Origin: Diphasiastrum complanatum
Taxonomy: Eukaryota > Streptophyta > Lycopodiopsida > Lycopodiales > Lycopodiaceae
Reading direction: 5' to 3'
NCBI GenBank assembly: GCA_029204225.1
Contig: CM055109.1
Span: 2,786,145 to 2,850,144, forward strand
DNA length: 64,000 nucleotides
Positions 47,401 to 58,105 of the stretch are shown here, in pieces (position 1 is the stretch's first letter; every line of letters begins with the position of its first letter). Below the pieces are notes generated by a model that made no database searches, was not told the DNA's origin, and worked only from the letters and a program-made list of their open reading frames with translations. A program made the translations under genes and the position numbers.

Positions 47401-48931
47401 GCCCACATATTGCACCCCTTGTGGCGCGAGACGTGGGATCAGGACGATCGGGAGCTGCACCGGGGATGGGTGGAGTACACGGAGCGCGTATGGCTTGGAC
47501 CAGGTACGTGTGATAAATTGCTTGGTAGGCTAAGTACTGCAGTAGTGACTGTAGTGTGCTCATTGCTAGTGTGTGAATTCAAGAGGAGTTGCACGAGCCA
47601 TGTTTTTTCTTCTGCCAACAGGTCCTATGCTCACTAACATTGCATACCAGCTGCTGATCTTTGAGCGCTACCAGCTTCCTTTCGATGGAGAGCAGAGTCG
47701 GCAGAGGGAGGATATGCTGAGGCCTGTTACATGGTGGGGCTACCATGGGCGCGGCACAGGTGACCTGCGACGACTGGCCGAGAGAGTCCTTGCATAGGAC
47801 TGTTCAGCAGGAGCTTGCGAGCGGAATTGGAGCACCTGGGCCTTGTATCACACGCAGAAGAGGAACAGGTTGTCCATTGAGCAGTGTAGGCGGTTGGTGT
47901 TTGTGAACACCAACGGCCGTATGTTGAGGCGCACACGAGGAGGGGGACAGATGCTTGACGTGAGTCACATCATCACCCCCTGTTTCTTGCTATGCTTTGA
48001 CGAACTGAATTGCTTTCGAATTATGCAATGAATTGCTGACAACAATGTATTGTTTTTGGTTAGAGGTGAACCCTGACACTTGCTTGGTGGATTCGGCAGC
48101 TGCTGCTCCTCGGGCACCACCCGCACAGGAGGAGATGGATGATGAGATCTATAGAGAGTTCTATAGACAGGCGCAGGCTGATGCACGAGCTCTACGACGT
48201 TCGAGGAGGGCAGACAGGCAAAGGGATAGGGCTGAGGAGGGGGATGATGAGGGCTTGGAGGGTGGAGAGGAGCTCGGGGCTGACTATCAGGAGGAGAAGG
48301 AGTGGGTTGAGGGGGATACGAAGGACGATGAGGAGATGGGGGCGGAGGCACAGGGGGATGACCTGGCGGACCTGCTGGTGGACCCTGATGCGGAGACAGA
48401 GGAGGAGCCAGCCATTCCTGCACGTAGGCCTAGGGGGAGACCTAGAGGTTCCGAGAGGGGGGGGCTGAGTTCGCTTTTGTAGACAGGAGTGGAGCATCAC
48501 AGGCAGCTGTCAGCCAGGCATCATCACAGTGGGTAGTGCCATCCCAAGGCGTAGGATCACAACCACCTGACACACAGACACGCAGGGGTAGACACAGGGG
48601 TGGGGGCAGGCAGAGGGGGGCCAGAGGAGGGGAGAAAGGCAGAGGCAGAGGTAGAGGCAGGGGGAGGATCCAGAGCCAGAGCACGCAACAGAGCCAGGGT
48701 CACACCACGACGTATGGCGCCCTCCAGTTCCGATTCATCTACAGACCCTGGGATCTGTAGTTAGGCATAGATTCAGATGATGGTTCCTACCATGACTCTG
48801 ACGAGTCTTAGTTGTGTAGTTTTCATTATGTTCATGGAACATCATTGTACCCCATTTTAGTGCCATGTGGCCCGATATTATATATTACGATGATCCTATT
48901 CACAACAATGTAACGATTCAGTACTGTTCTT

Positions 48932-49013
<82 letters not shown>

Positions 49014-49135
49014 GTTGAAAAATGCTTCAGTACGGTTCAGGACGATGCAATATACTGGTTCAAAACACTTGGCATGGTTTTTGTTTAGCATGATTCAGCA
49101 TTTTTGTTTAGTTTGTTGGATCTGAGAGAGATAAC

Positions 49136-49207
<72 letters not shown>

Positions 49208-52080
49208 GGAGAATTTTGGGGCATCATGTTTTTTTATTAATTTTTTATATTAAACACAACAAAGCGTAAACCTGAGCATTCGGCAAACTACACAGTAATT
49301 ATGCTCTTAATTAGAGCTTTCACCCGATACCCATATTGCCCAAAAAAACCCAAAAAAAGAAAGAAAAAAAGAACGTTTCTGGGAATTTTTTTGATATTTC
49401 AGAAACGCGTTTCAGAAATGCTGGGCATCTATGAATGACATCTAGAGTTTAGTCTCACTTATTTCGAGATTCTTCGAAGTCCTTGGTCTTTAATTTGGTT
49501 CGGACTGAACATGTTAAATCTACATTTGAAAATGCTACTTTATCTTTTTGACCAAAAAAGAGCCTTCTGAAATATCAAAAAAATCTGGATCATGTTCCAA
49601 AACAAATTGCATTTTGTTTCGGAATGGGCAACTGTAGTTGGATCTTTGGATTCTAGCTTATAGAGATTGGATTTGGAAGTTGTAAAGTGCATCAGAAGCA
49701 CTTTATTGTAGAAGGGAAATTGATGAATAAATCTTCAGAATAGGGGAAAGAACCTTCTCAAATAGATGAAGCCTTAAAAGGTCTAAAAAATAAATTACAA
49801 AATTAGTTTCTACATATTTTATCTATGATTTGTAAAATGCAGTAGAAGCATCACATTATAGGAAGGACAATTATCGAAACAGATCATGAAACTAACAAAA
49901 ACATTAGTGAGTCCAACTGCTTAAATCTGGTAATTCAGGAACTGGAGTTCTACACATCCAAATCAAGACTTTTTTAGGAGTTGTAGAACATAAGGAGCAC
50001 ACTACTGTAGAAAGATTAGTGATATAGAAGTCTCAGCAATAGTTCTAAAAAAGTACAAAATTGACAACTCTAGAAACTAGCAAAAGTGGATATATTGGTG
50101 CCCTAGATTTTGATACTTGATTTGAACAAATTCTAACTTGAGATCTAGATTTATGGTGCAAGGAATCCAATGATCCAATCAGATATGAAATTTAAATGGT
50201 TTAGAGGGAAAACAAAATTCAGTTCTCTACTTTTGATCAATGATATCATCAAAGAAAAATTGTGTGCTCCTAGTAATAATGGATTTAAATCTGTAGAATC
50301 TAGATAGTACCATCCAATCCCATTTCACCGGAAAAGTGCTCAGATACCAAGCTTTGACTAAAACATCACATAGGACGTGAAACCAACTGAAAGAATTGCA
50401 ATTATTATGAATAGGAGATGAGCCTAAGCTCATCCAATGAATAATAGTGACAAATCACTAGAAAAGCTGTTGGCCTGAAATGGAAGCTAGGACTTGTTCA
50501 GAACTGGAAACGACGGTGGAGAACACCTTACTGTGAGTGATGCCGTCTTGATCTCTATGGTTCAATTATGGATGACACTGCCCCCATGTTTTCCCTGGAA
50601 AAATGAGCATATTCACATCATGAATCAATAACTTCAATACGACTGCAACGCTGCCAATCAAGTATATAGGCCAGATTACAAAGGCCTCAAGCAAGCAGTC
50701 CACTTTATACTCAATGCCAGTTGAGAATATTTTGAAGTCCTTTCCTACATTGCAAGCAGCATGCTACAAGACGATAATGCCATAAGGTGAAATATTGCCG
50801 TTCACTTGAAAGTAATTTATAGCTATTGCACATTGTGAAATGCATTTAGTAGTAAGTCTATACCTTGACGTTCTCCTTTCAGGTGGTTTTGCTGGTGGCT
50901 AGCTACTTGGATGTTCATCTGCGATACCCAATAAGGTTTGGAGCTTCTTGTTCTTATGTTCAGGATTATTCGCCAGCAAATGAGCGACGTATGATTATGG
51001 AGCCGAGCACTGTCGTTCCATTAGGTGAAGGAACTCCTAACTCCGCTGTGGAGTTTCCTCTCTTCTCAAAAGGGCAAGATTTGACAAGAGCAGCTTACGC
51101 AATATACCTGCTTAACAAAGTAAGATTCTGTGAACTCCTATATATTTCCAATATGGCTCGTAATGTTCTTCTGTTAGTCTAGATCGAGTAAGAAATTTGA
51201 TAGAAGGTTCTTTTAGCTAGCAACAGAACAAAGTTGCAGGTTGCTTCTGTACAACTCTTAACACAACAGGAATCCTCTCTGCTCATATTATGCACCTCTT
51301 GAGCTTATCATGATAAAAGCATCTGTTATGTGTCTGTGGCTTCTGTGCCTTGCTCTTTAGACCAGAGTATGAGTACACGATTTTTTAGCAGATTTGAAGC
51401 TACTAATATCTACATCTAAAAGAAGCCGATCAAAATTTCTGCTTGCTATTTTCTTACTTATGAGGAGCTTGAAGATGTGTGACATAATCCTGAGCAGGTT
51501 GCTTCTGTTCAACTTCTATAACTATAGGAGTCCTTTCTGCTCATATTCTGCACCTCTTGAGCTTATTATGAATGAAAGCATCTGTTACGTGTCTGTTGCT
51601 TCTTTTCCTTTCTCTTTGAACCCAGAGTATGCGTACATGATTTTCTAACAGATTTGAAGATACTTCAATATTCAGATTCAGAAGAGGCTAATTAAAACAG
51701 TTTAGATGCTCTCTATGCTAAATAGCTTGAAGTTCTGAATATACACACTATCATATTTTCTGCTACTTAGCAGAATCGTAAAGGTAGAAGCAGTTCCGGA
51801 GCCCAATCCGCTTTGATCATTTGGATTCTGGCAACTACATATTTGGCTGTATTTATAAAGCCAAAAGGGCTCCACTACCTCTTAAGTTCCAACTTTTCTT
51901 TGATTCTTTGAGAAAACTATCTAAGATCAGTCACCATCTGTTTTATTTTCTCTTTGATACCAGGACTTGGAGCAGCTTTTAAATTCTTTGGGTGTTGAGA
52001 GTGTTGGACCTCGACATACACTTTCAAATTTGCATAAAGTCCTCTCAACAATTTTTTCTGGAAAGAAATCATTGGTATGA
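38078..52080 (+). CDS. VPS38: VPS38/UVRAG-like subunit of class III PI3-kinase complex II
   Basis: Coding exons: 38078-38302, 41448-41654, 42146-42269, 42470-42654, 50883-51119 and 51964-52080. All junctions are GT-AG and phase-consistent (0, 0, 1, 0, 0), giving about 364 codons, near the length of Arabidopsis VPS38. Residues 1-75 include VKVIDWLNFENSLANL and a coiled coil. Exon 2 continues the coiled coil (LEFLQKELESRKLRLESLK). Exon 3 has GYLHLIQLRKLL and VAQVAVLYPLA. Exon 4 has LPLNILGLHIL and ATALGYVAH. Exon 5 has SYLDVHLRYPIRFGASCSYV and VEFPLFSKGQDLTRAAYAIYLLNK. Exon 6 has DLEQLLNSLGVESVGPRHTLSNL and ends at TGA. In plants VPS38 joins VPS34, VPS15 and ATG6 to make endosomal PI3P for vacuolar sorting. 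Start: MEPREA, 11 bp after a splice acceptor, so the 5' UTR is probably spliced. Introns 1 and 4 carry large insertions, but the coding frame is intact. Confidence 0.9.
38987..39478. repeat. Clusters of TTCCGGAA/GATCCGG repeats in VPS38 intron 1
   Basis: Two clusters about 300 bp apart. The left cluster (39004-39065) repeats GTTCCGGAACGC and GATCCGGAACGC, and the right cluster (39370-39465) repeats GATCCGG and GCGGATTGCGATCCGC. The left edge CATAGTCAAAGATGCAGCCCG, followed by GTTCCGGAACG, resembles CATAGTTGCCCGTTCTGGAACG at 43403. I interpret it as a small non-autonomous DNA transposon with palindromic subterminal repeats, but no target-site duplication could be fixed. Confidence 0.45.
39862..39898. 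repeat. (GA)n microsatellite, right-hand flank of LINE 3' end
   Basis: About 18 GA repeats. This is the part of the duplicated tract left of the LINE insertion. Confidence 0.9.
39899..41088 (-). mobile_element. ORF1-only LINE derivative inserted in a (GA)n tract
   Basis: A 1.19-kb element on the minus strand, bounded on both sides by (GA)n and absent from the duplicated empty site at 41372-41421. It starts a few bases before the ORF1 ATG (41085), contains only ORF1 (to 40116) and a 3' UTR of about 215 nt with TTAATAAAGC near its end, then TTTCTTTCTTTCTC running into (TC)n instead of poly(A). No endonuclease or reverse transcriptase sequence is present. The organisation recalls half-LINEs such as mammalian HAL1, but a simple internal deletion is also possible. 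Confidence 0.7.
40116..41085 (-). pseudogene. LINE ORF1-like protein with coiled coil, one frameshift
   Basis: Frame A (41085 to about 40450) encodes a Pro/Leu-rich N-terminus (residues 1-85), a leucine-heptad coiled coil (about 92-170; SLLAIIKKQAFQISTLENTV, then EDQLQERVHSLEQQLQQ), SSWADVLKG and RNVRVRG. The homology then continues in another frame to 40116: WPEAKAF, DVISAAKVGKLQPTTVFLRF, KDALLRQKVLRKKGCLKGST, IFMDKDLTPIQWTERKKI and RDGHPVLVK. That order (coiled coil, RNA-binding region, basic C-terminal domain with a DLT phrase) is like the type II ORF1 of vertebrate L1. One frameshift lies around 40460-40490. The assignment is from pattern only; the protein would bind element RNA in retrotransposition. 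Confidence 0.65.
41089..41141. repeat. (GA)n microsatellite at LINE 5' end
   Basis: About 26 GA repeats directly abutting the LINE ORF1 start and followed by the decoy exon 2 boundary. Confidence 0.9.
41372..41421. repeat. (GA)n microsatellite upstream of the VPS38 exon 2 acceptor
   Basis: About 25 uninterrupted GA repeats 26 bp before the functional 3' splice site. This is the empty-site counterpart of the LINE-interrupted tract. Confidence 0.9.
42655..44440 (+). other. VPS38 intron 4, left part
   Basis: Non-coding. At 43392-43424 it contains GATCAACTGATCATAGTTGC followed by CCGTTCTGGAAC, which is complementary to 49612-49650 on the far side of the hAT element. The open frames here are short and match no family. 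Confidence 0.55.
45362..48760 (+). pseudogene. hAT transposase gene, multi-exon, decayed
   Basis: An ATG at 45362 follows a CGCAG acceptor. A BED-like finger (RWRCLHCGGLFTGSLTRVRAHLL) keeps CxxC and one His, but the second His/Cys ligand is not evident. After a Gly/Ser-rich linker in shifted frames come FYECGIPFAVADTWVFREFC and the DUF659 region (MILSDGWTDIRRRSVINVLV, VVTDNASNCKQMGEIM, PCAAHCIDLLIHDL). Further exons carry FGEQLWTRDEEIIGVLLPI, then WEARWDYFHRLIHAVAHILH and a dimerisation region (ERNWSTWALYHTQKRNRLS). The tail is acidic with an AT-hook (RPRGRPRG) and an Arg/Gly-rich end (about 48536-48760). Introns of about 90-110 bp have GT-AG ends. Lesions: TGA at 46949 and 47011 (both where CGA is expected), an 8-bp duplication at 46971-46986, a poly(G) frameshift at about 48459 and smaller shifts. 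It is not functional as read. Confidence 0.85.
46971..46986 (+). repeat. 8-bp tandem duplication in the hAT transposase
   Basis: CATTGCGG occurs twice in direct succession. Removing one copy restores the reading DALRQMVSSE across the site. Eight base pairs is the hAT target-duplication length, so this may be an excision footprint; replication slippage is the alternative. Confidence 0.85.
48933..49010. repeat. (GT)n(GA)n compound microsatellite inside the hAT
   Basis: GT repeats pass into about 30 GA repeats, downstream of the transposase stop. Confidence 0.95.
49138..49204. repeat. (GA)n microsatellite inside the hAT
   Basis: About 33 GA repeats. It lies 230 bp from the right terminal inverted repeat. 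Confidence 0.95.
49442..50882 (+). other. VPS38 intron 4, right part
   Basis: Non-coding. 49612-49650 is the inverted partner of 43392-43424. The intron ends at CTCCTTTCAG (50873-50882), the acceptor of exon 5. No other features were seen. Confidence 0.6.
51238..51690 (+). repeat. Two-copy tandem repeat, about 258 bp, in VPS38 intron 5
   Basis: Units start at about 51238 and 51496 with CAGGTTGCTTCTGT(A/T)CAACT. They share CTCATATT-TGCACCTCTTGAG, AAAGCATCTGTTA(T/C)GTGTCTG, AGAGTATG(A/C)GTACA and CAGATTTGAAG. Divergence is about 15-20 percent by eye. Confidence 0.85.
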
Positions 52081-54389
52081 CATGCCTATAAACACTCCAT
52101 TTCTTGGATAGTCTATTTTTAAGATATATAAGAGCCAATACGTAGCTGATACCGTGTCTGGAGCCCATCAATTTAATGGTAAATTAGGCTTGCTTGTGTG
52201 ACTGTACTGTTCATTTCATTGCATACCCTATACGAGGACATTGATGTAAAATAAGCTTCAGGGAAGCAGTGCAGATGATGCTGTCAACTTTTGCAATGCT
52301 ACTCTAAAAAATAGATTCACCTCATTTTTATTTTGTCCATTCTCTTCATGAAGAGCCCTGCAGGAAAGTTCATGCAATAGCAGCTGTTGTTAAGCTCAGC
52401 ATTATCAAGCAGTGACTTGTACTCAGTGGATGCTATTGTTTGTATTTTCTATCTCAAGTATATGCTTGAATGTCAGTTTTACTCATTTTTTATTTACTGT
52501 TTTGCCAAAATTGGGTAAGCAGGAAATTCAGCACTTGAATTAGCAAATGTGCTGTCATAATTCACTTAGATGGGAGTGTTACATTCCAAGGGAATCAAAT
52601 ATACCGCAGTGCCATGATTGTCCTAGGTATGAGCATCAAAAAAGACATCATCTTGAGCTGCCTCCTTGCAACCAAGCTACATCTTGTCACAAAATTAAAT
52701 AAAACTTCGCTACTTTTTGGATTATTGACAAGCAATGCAAGTAAATCAATGGGTACGTGGAATGACATGTGTGATGATCATGTAGACTACAAAGGCAGTC
52801 GTATGTAACACCTAGTAAATTGTACAACGTTAGAAAAGAATAATGTTTTTTGATGCTTCGATGCTCACGGCCTTGCTATAACGTTGTTCAATCAAGTTTT
52901 TGCAACATATTGGCCTCAATGCCTACATAGTCTAGCTTGCTCAAGATTTTACAGAGATGAAAGTATTCCAAGGAGCCAAAATAAGATATCTGAGCAGCCA
53001 AAGTAGAAAGGTGAAAAGGACAAACTGAAAGACATGCAAAAACGCAATCATTTGTCATGAAATATCTCTTGGAGCATTTTTACGTATTATTATGAGAGTT
53101 TGAATCCACTTCATGCAAAGAGTGCAAGCAAGATCATTGTGATCTTGCCAAATAACCATCAAGCTAGCCTAATAGTGTATAGGCGCCAACCACATCATCT
53201 TCCATATACTTATGACTCAATAAGACAAGAATTTAGACTAAAGAGACAAAACTTTGACTATAATCAAAGACACAATCACCAATAGACGTGAATTGAATTG
53301 TTGAGCTTATCATTACACATTATAAGTGCCAAGTTTTTTTGTTTCGTACCTCTACAATGTTCTCTTTGAAGTATATTTTGGAAAGTATAAGAACTATAAA
53401 AGGGATAACATCTAGTTGGGAGGAGCATTTGGAAGTGTACGAAAAAAAATCAAGAGTAGAGGTGATGTTCACATTTGCATGGTTACTTGATACAACTTGA
53501 GGTATGAACTTGGAAAAGACGTAGGAGTTAAATTCTCATGACATTTTGCGAGTAAACATTTGCAAGTCTTTTTAATTTGGAAATTGAAGATTGTCACGAG
53601 GATTAAAAACTTTGAACAACAAAGAAATGTTGTGCAATAATCTCGTGATAATTTGAAAACAAATGACAAAATACAATCCAATTCTTGATGAACTACAACC
53701 ACAACTTTGTTTGTTGTCTTGCCATGCTAAGCTAAAAATCCTTTTCGCTTGGAGGAGCATTTGGAATACTTCAAAAACTAAGGGGTACACATATGCATGA
53801 AAGCTTGATAACACTTAAGGTGTGAACTTGGGAAAGACATAGGACTTAAAATCTAGTGACATTTTGCAAGTAAATGTTTGCAAGATTTTTAATTAAATTG
53901 AATTTGAAGATTGTCACGAGCATTCAAAATTTTGAACAACAAAAAAACATTCTGGAATAGACTTTGGACAATTTGAAAATAGATGACAAATACAATCCAA
54001 TTACTCTCATTGTTGGAAAACCACAACTTTGTTTGTTGTTTTGCTATGCTAAGCTAAGCCCTTTGATGGCAATGCGAATGCATGAAATAGATCTTGCATG
54101 TTGAGGGCACATTGATCTATAAATATATTTCAAGTAACATCTAGCCTCATAACTTTCAGGGAGTTAAAGTGTGTTTGCAAGTTATGTATTTTTTAAAGAA
54201 GTGTTTCTTAATGAAATGGCTTAGCCAAAGCTACCAAATATATATATATATTAGTGTACATAAGACCTTTAATCACTTGGGGGGCATGATCTTTTGTAAT
54301 TTGCTTGTTATCCATCCCATGTCTCATGGATATTGAGATGTTAATCTATGTCTCATTTATTGGTTAAAATGGATTTACTAAACTCAAAG
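52081..54389. other. Region downstream of VPS38
   Basis: The 3' UTR of VPS38 should occupy the first few hundred bases; no canonical AATAAA was seen close by. Further right only the 0.33-kb tandem repeat (53415-54063) is distinctive. No genes were recognised. Confidence 0.45.
53415..54063. repeat. Two-copy tandem repeat, about 330 bp
   Basis: Unit 1 (53415-53745) and unit 2 (53746-54063) both contain GGAGGAGCATTTGGAA, ACTTGATA-ACTT-AGGT-TGAACTTGG, TGACATTTTGC-AGTAAA-TTTGCAAG, GAAGATTGTCACGAG-ATT and CCACAACTTTGTTTGTTGT. They end in GCTATGCTAAGCTAA or a close variant. Confidence 0.85.
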
Positions 54390-54875
54390 TAAATGCGTCC
54401 GTTTTGACAAGCCCAAGGCTAGATTGGTAGCAAAGGGGTTCAAGAAATTACAAGGTTTTAACAATTGGAGATCTTAATGCTAAAATGAATACTAATAAGA
54501 TTATTTCATTTGCAATATTGTTTGATTGATTTTTGTATCAAATGGATGCTAAGAGTGCCCAATATAATAGTTTTTAAAAGAGGAGCTCAATACTGATAAA
54601 CCATGGGGTCATGTTATAAGGAAAAGATAACCATTAATTCAAGTTGCATAAGGTGTTGTATGAACTTAAGCTAGCTCCAACAACATGGTGCCTACATAAT
54701 GATGTGTATTTTAGGTATCTTGGAGTTATGTGGTCTTCACTTGTCAGATTAAGAATTTATTAATGAAGTTGTTATCATTATTTATATGTTGATGATCTCA
54801 TTATGATTGGCAATAATGAAGAGCTTATCTTAGAAACAACGAAAATATATTTCAAAAGTTTGGGATGGTCATATG
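54385..54875 (+). pseudogene. Ty1-copia RT remnant
   Basis: Fragments in several frames: KPKARLVAKGFKKLQGF at about 54410, a QMDAK-like phrase near 54545, GVV-EL-type positions, and YVDDLIMIGNNEEL at about 54785-54830 with the YVDD catalytic motif intact. Stops and shifts are frequent. No LTRs or other domains were seen nearby. Confidence 0.75.
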
Positions 54876-54940
54876 AGTAGAGTTGTTGACTACCACCGGA
54901 AACGTGCAGGCTCGAATCTCGGGGAAAGCCTTTTGGCGAG
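54876..54940 (+). repeat. tRNA-derived SINE-like remnant
   Basis: AGTAGAGTTGTTGACTACCA resembles a tRNA A box/anticodon-arm region, and GCAGGCTCGAATCTCGGG carries a B-box-like GGCTCGAATC. The sequence continues into GGCGAGGCTTTTTGC without an intact acceptor stem, so it is a SINE or tRNA pseudogene relic. Confidence 0.45.
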
Positions 54941-57900
54941 GCTTTTTGCATTCAAAGTGAGCTTTTTTAGCACCTCCCTACGATACAACCAGAAAGGAAT
55001 CAACCTAGCATCTAACTATCCAGGTGACGAAGGGGAATGATGAACGTGTGGGCAATACGTAAGGGATTTGCACATGAGTTCTGCAATGGACATAGGTAGA
55101 CATATCTTGAATGCAATGTAACTAACATTCAAACGTTTGAAATGTTTAAAACAAGGTTTTGACCAATCCAAGTACTAATCTAAGGTTTAGGGTGCTAAAT
55201 ATATCATAGAAGCGACTGAATGATCATGCATTTGAACAAAGCACTAAATCTAGTGTGACTAACAAAGGTCCAGATTTCTTGTGCAAAAAGCTTTGTAGTC
55301 ATCTATCTAGAATGAAAAGTGCTCGAGAGGTGAAAAGCACCAACCAACACTTTGCTTTTTTGGGTTAGGCCCCTGATTGTGCCCTAATATTCACATGGAG
55401 ATCCTTTTGACCCCTTTTTTGGGGTCTTGGGGCCCAGAGAAAAAGGCTGAAAATTTGAGGTCTCAAACATGCTGCAGTTCAATAGAGGACGTACCTAGCT
55501 CTGTGAAATTGAAATTTAGAGAATAAAAGTACCGAATGCCTTTTCTTGTAGCGCATTTCGTAGTAGTGACATGCAACCTTTTCTCAGTATGACTACAAGT
55601 CTTTATGCGTTTTGGCATTCGAGTATATTTTCTCTCAATATGTTTTGATAGTACTATGGACAATTTTTTTTTTTCCAAGCAAAGCTTTTTATACAAAATG
55701 TATATTCTATCTTAGCAGTAGTAAGTTCCACAACATATTCTTTTGTAGTATATTTAAGGTATTTCAAATGTCTAGTATCATTGCTCTTTTAGGGCTACCT
55801 TTTTTTTTAGATTGAGAAAGAGCATTGAGATTTCCCACTTTTGTTGGGATTGGATTGAATATGTCACGACACACTTCACACAACAAAGGCTAACACACAT
55901 ACTTCAAGAAGGATTGACATTTTGTAATGAGGTGTGTTAAATGAAACCGAGCACTTAAGGGTTGCTTGTGAGCCTTCTAGTCAACATGATATTCTACCTC
56001 TACACATGTGGCTCTCTCTTTTATTGCATTCTACAATTTATCTTCTCTATCCTAGAAAATGGAAATCTACCACATAGTAGATCCAACAAAGTTGAATATC
56101 AAAGCACACAACATTGATTCAATACATGAGAGAGGAAAAACAATGTTCATATTATAAGAAACTAGACAATAATCTACATTCTAAATGAGAGGAATGAAGA
56201 TGAAATTGCATAGGAGTTGTGTTTCTTGGCCTTCAATCTATTGGTTCAAGTTCCTTTTACACATAACAAGAAATGGGCAAATGCAACACATCGTAAGAAG
56301 AATTGCAGCTCATTTCATCATTTAGTATACATCGTACATTGTGAATACATAAAATTAAGTATACAAGCAAAACTAAATGATCATTATGCTTAAAATAACA
56401 TGATTGATTACTAACATAGCTATCTACTACACTCTAATAACTAGCTAACTACTAATGTGCACATAGTTAATAATTGATGACTTCTACAAAATCGATCATG
56501 TTGTAGACACTTAACATGAATATCATATCTCCAACAAGCACAAAGTTTAACAATGATTGTTTTTCGTACTTGTGGCTTGAATTTACCCTCTTTGCATATA
56601 TTCTCTATGGAGTAGCCGGAGACTTACAAGGATCCATATGGAATTTTTTGACTATAATTATCACATGATTTCTTTGAGAAATCGTCTTTGATCTTTACAC
56701 CTTAATATGTTCATCCCAAAAACTATAATGCATGTTTGCATACATGATTAAGCAACTAGTGGTTGTTATATACAACCTAGCAATGCCATTTACGGACCTA
56801 AGCTCCTTAGATGTCACTACACAATGGTCAAGACTTGAGGGTGTAATTTTTTGGTGAGCTTTTTGCGGCGAGCTTTTTCTAGTATTGCTTTTTACCCACT
56901 GGAACATATAAGTAACAACTACAGATTTCCACTATCTCCAATACAATATGCATTACCATGTATCTACAAATACCACTATTTGGGATTGTGCCACACAAAG
57001 CACATATGCATATATCATGCTCCAATAGTAATTCAAGCCTAAATCTTGGACCATTCAATGTTGTGTATAAGAAAAAAGACAAAATCTTGGCCCATTCAAT
57101 GTTGTGTCACATATGGCCACTTCAATGGTGCTTTTAAGCTAAAGGGGGCTAGTTGCAAGGTTTAAATGTTTTTTCTTGGTTGCTCCTTCGTTGCTCCATT
57201 ACTCACTAGGTGGCCACTTAAAATGTTTAGAAAGAGTACATGTGGCTTGTTAAGTTACTCCCAAGCCTTTCCACGTGAGATGCCACACCGGGCAAGTAAC
57301 AACTTAGTATGGTATGGGCCAAATTCTATTAGCTAGACCAATCACATTGATAACTTCTACACTTATCATCCAACAACTTGAAATGGCCATAATATAATTT
57401 CACATGCTACATAAGTTCCCATCATCACTCTTTCTTGCTTTCTCAAAAAGTACTAATAGAATCTTATTTGATGCTTTTCTCTTCTCTCAAGGAAGTTGAC
57501 AATCTTCTTCTTGCAAACACTAGAAGTCACACCCAATTTTTTGAATGTTGTTGATTGCTTTTAGATCAAGATTATATGATACTAATGCTAGAGTGTATGG
57601 ATCTTTCCTAAATATGAGTATTTATTGCAGTATATACGACCTTCCAATTTGGAAAGGGGTTGTTGATTATGGGTAGATCATCAAGGATAATTGCCAAAAG
57701 ATGTATAATCAATGACTCTAAACTAGATTTAACATATATCTTCACTTTCTTGACACTTTTGATGCATCTATGGCTTGTTTCTCATATATATTTCCTTATG
57801 GAGGCTCGATATTTTCAAAAGGATGATCCAAAATTGAATAAAAAGAGCCCACACATTTATGAAGGTGCTCATTTCACACCCCTTGATTTTAAATATAAAA

Positions 57901-58105
57901 GCAATTTGATAAAAATATCATTATTTTGATACAATAAGTAAAATTCAATAAACTTTCTCTTTTATCCAATTTGAAAATCTATTGATCTTATTTTAGTTTT
58001 CATAAGCACGTGAAAAAGAGTATACATATATTTGATTATTTAAAATGTCACATAGGGATGCTAAGTTAGGGTGTTTCTATTGAGTGTTGTAAAACAATCA
58101 CTAAT
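54941..58105. other. Intergenic AT-rich region
   Basis: No gene, retroelement domain or conspicuous repeat was recognised. The longest open frames (77-89 codons) look random in composition. Confidence 0.4.

Larger units (their letters stand above)
44441..49441 (+). mobile_element. hAT transposon with 8-bp target duplications
   Basis: The element proper is 44449-49433 (4,985 bp). Direct duplications AATGACAT flank it at 44441-44448 and 49434-49441, exactly the 8 bp expected for hAT. Terminal inverted repeats are CATAGATGCACAG on the left and CATAGATGCCCAG (read inward) on the right, 12 of 13 identical. Just inside both ends lie the palindromic AGAAACGCGTTTC(T) and an AGAAACGT motif, likely transposase-binding sites. 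It contains a BED-DUF659-dimerisation type transposase gene in the same orientation as VPS38 and two long GA microsatellites near the right end. It lies within VPS38 intron 4. Confidence 0.92.

Noticed and set aside
47965-48423. Minus-strand 152-codon Pro-rich frame
   Set aside because: It is the shadow of the acidic/Gly-rich tail of the hAT transposase on the plus strand.
54876-54940. Functional tRNA gene
   Set aside because: Same reasoning: a T-arm-like GGCTCGAATC without matching acceptor arms or a plausible anticodon stem.
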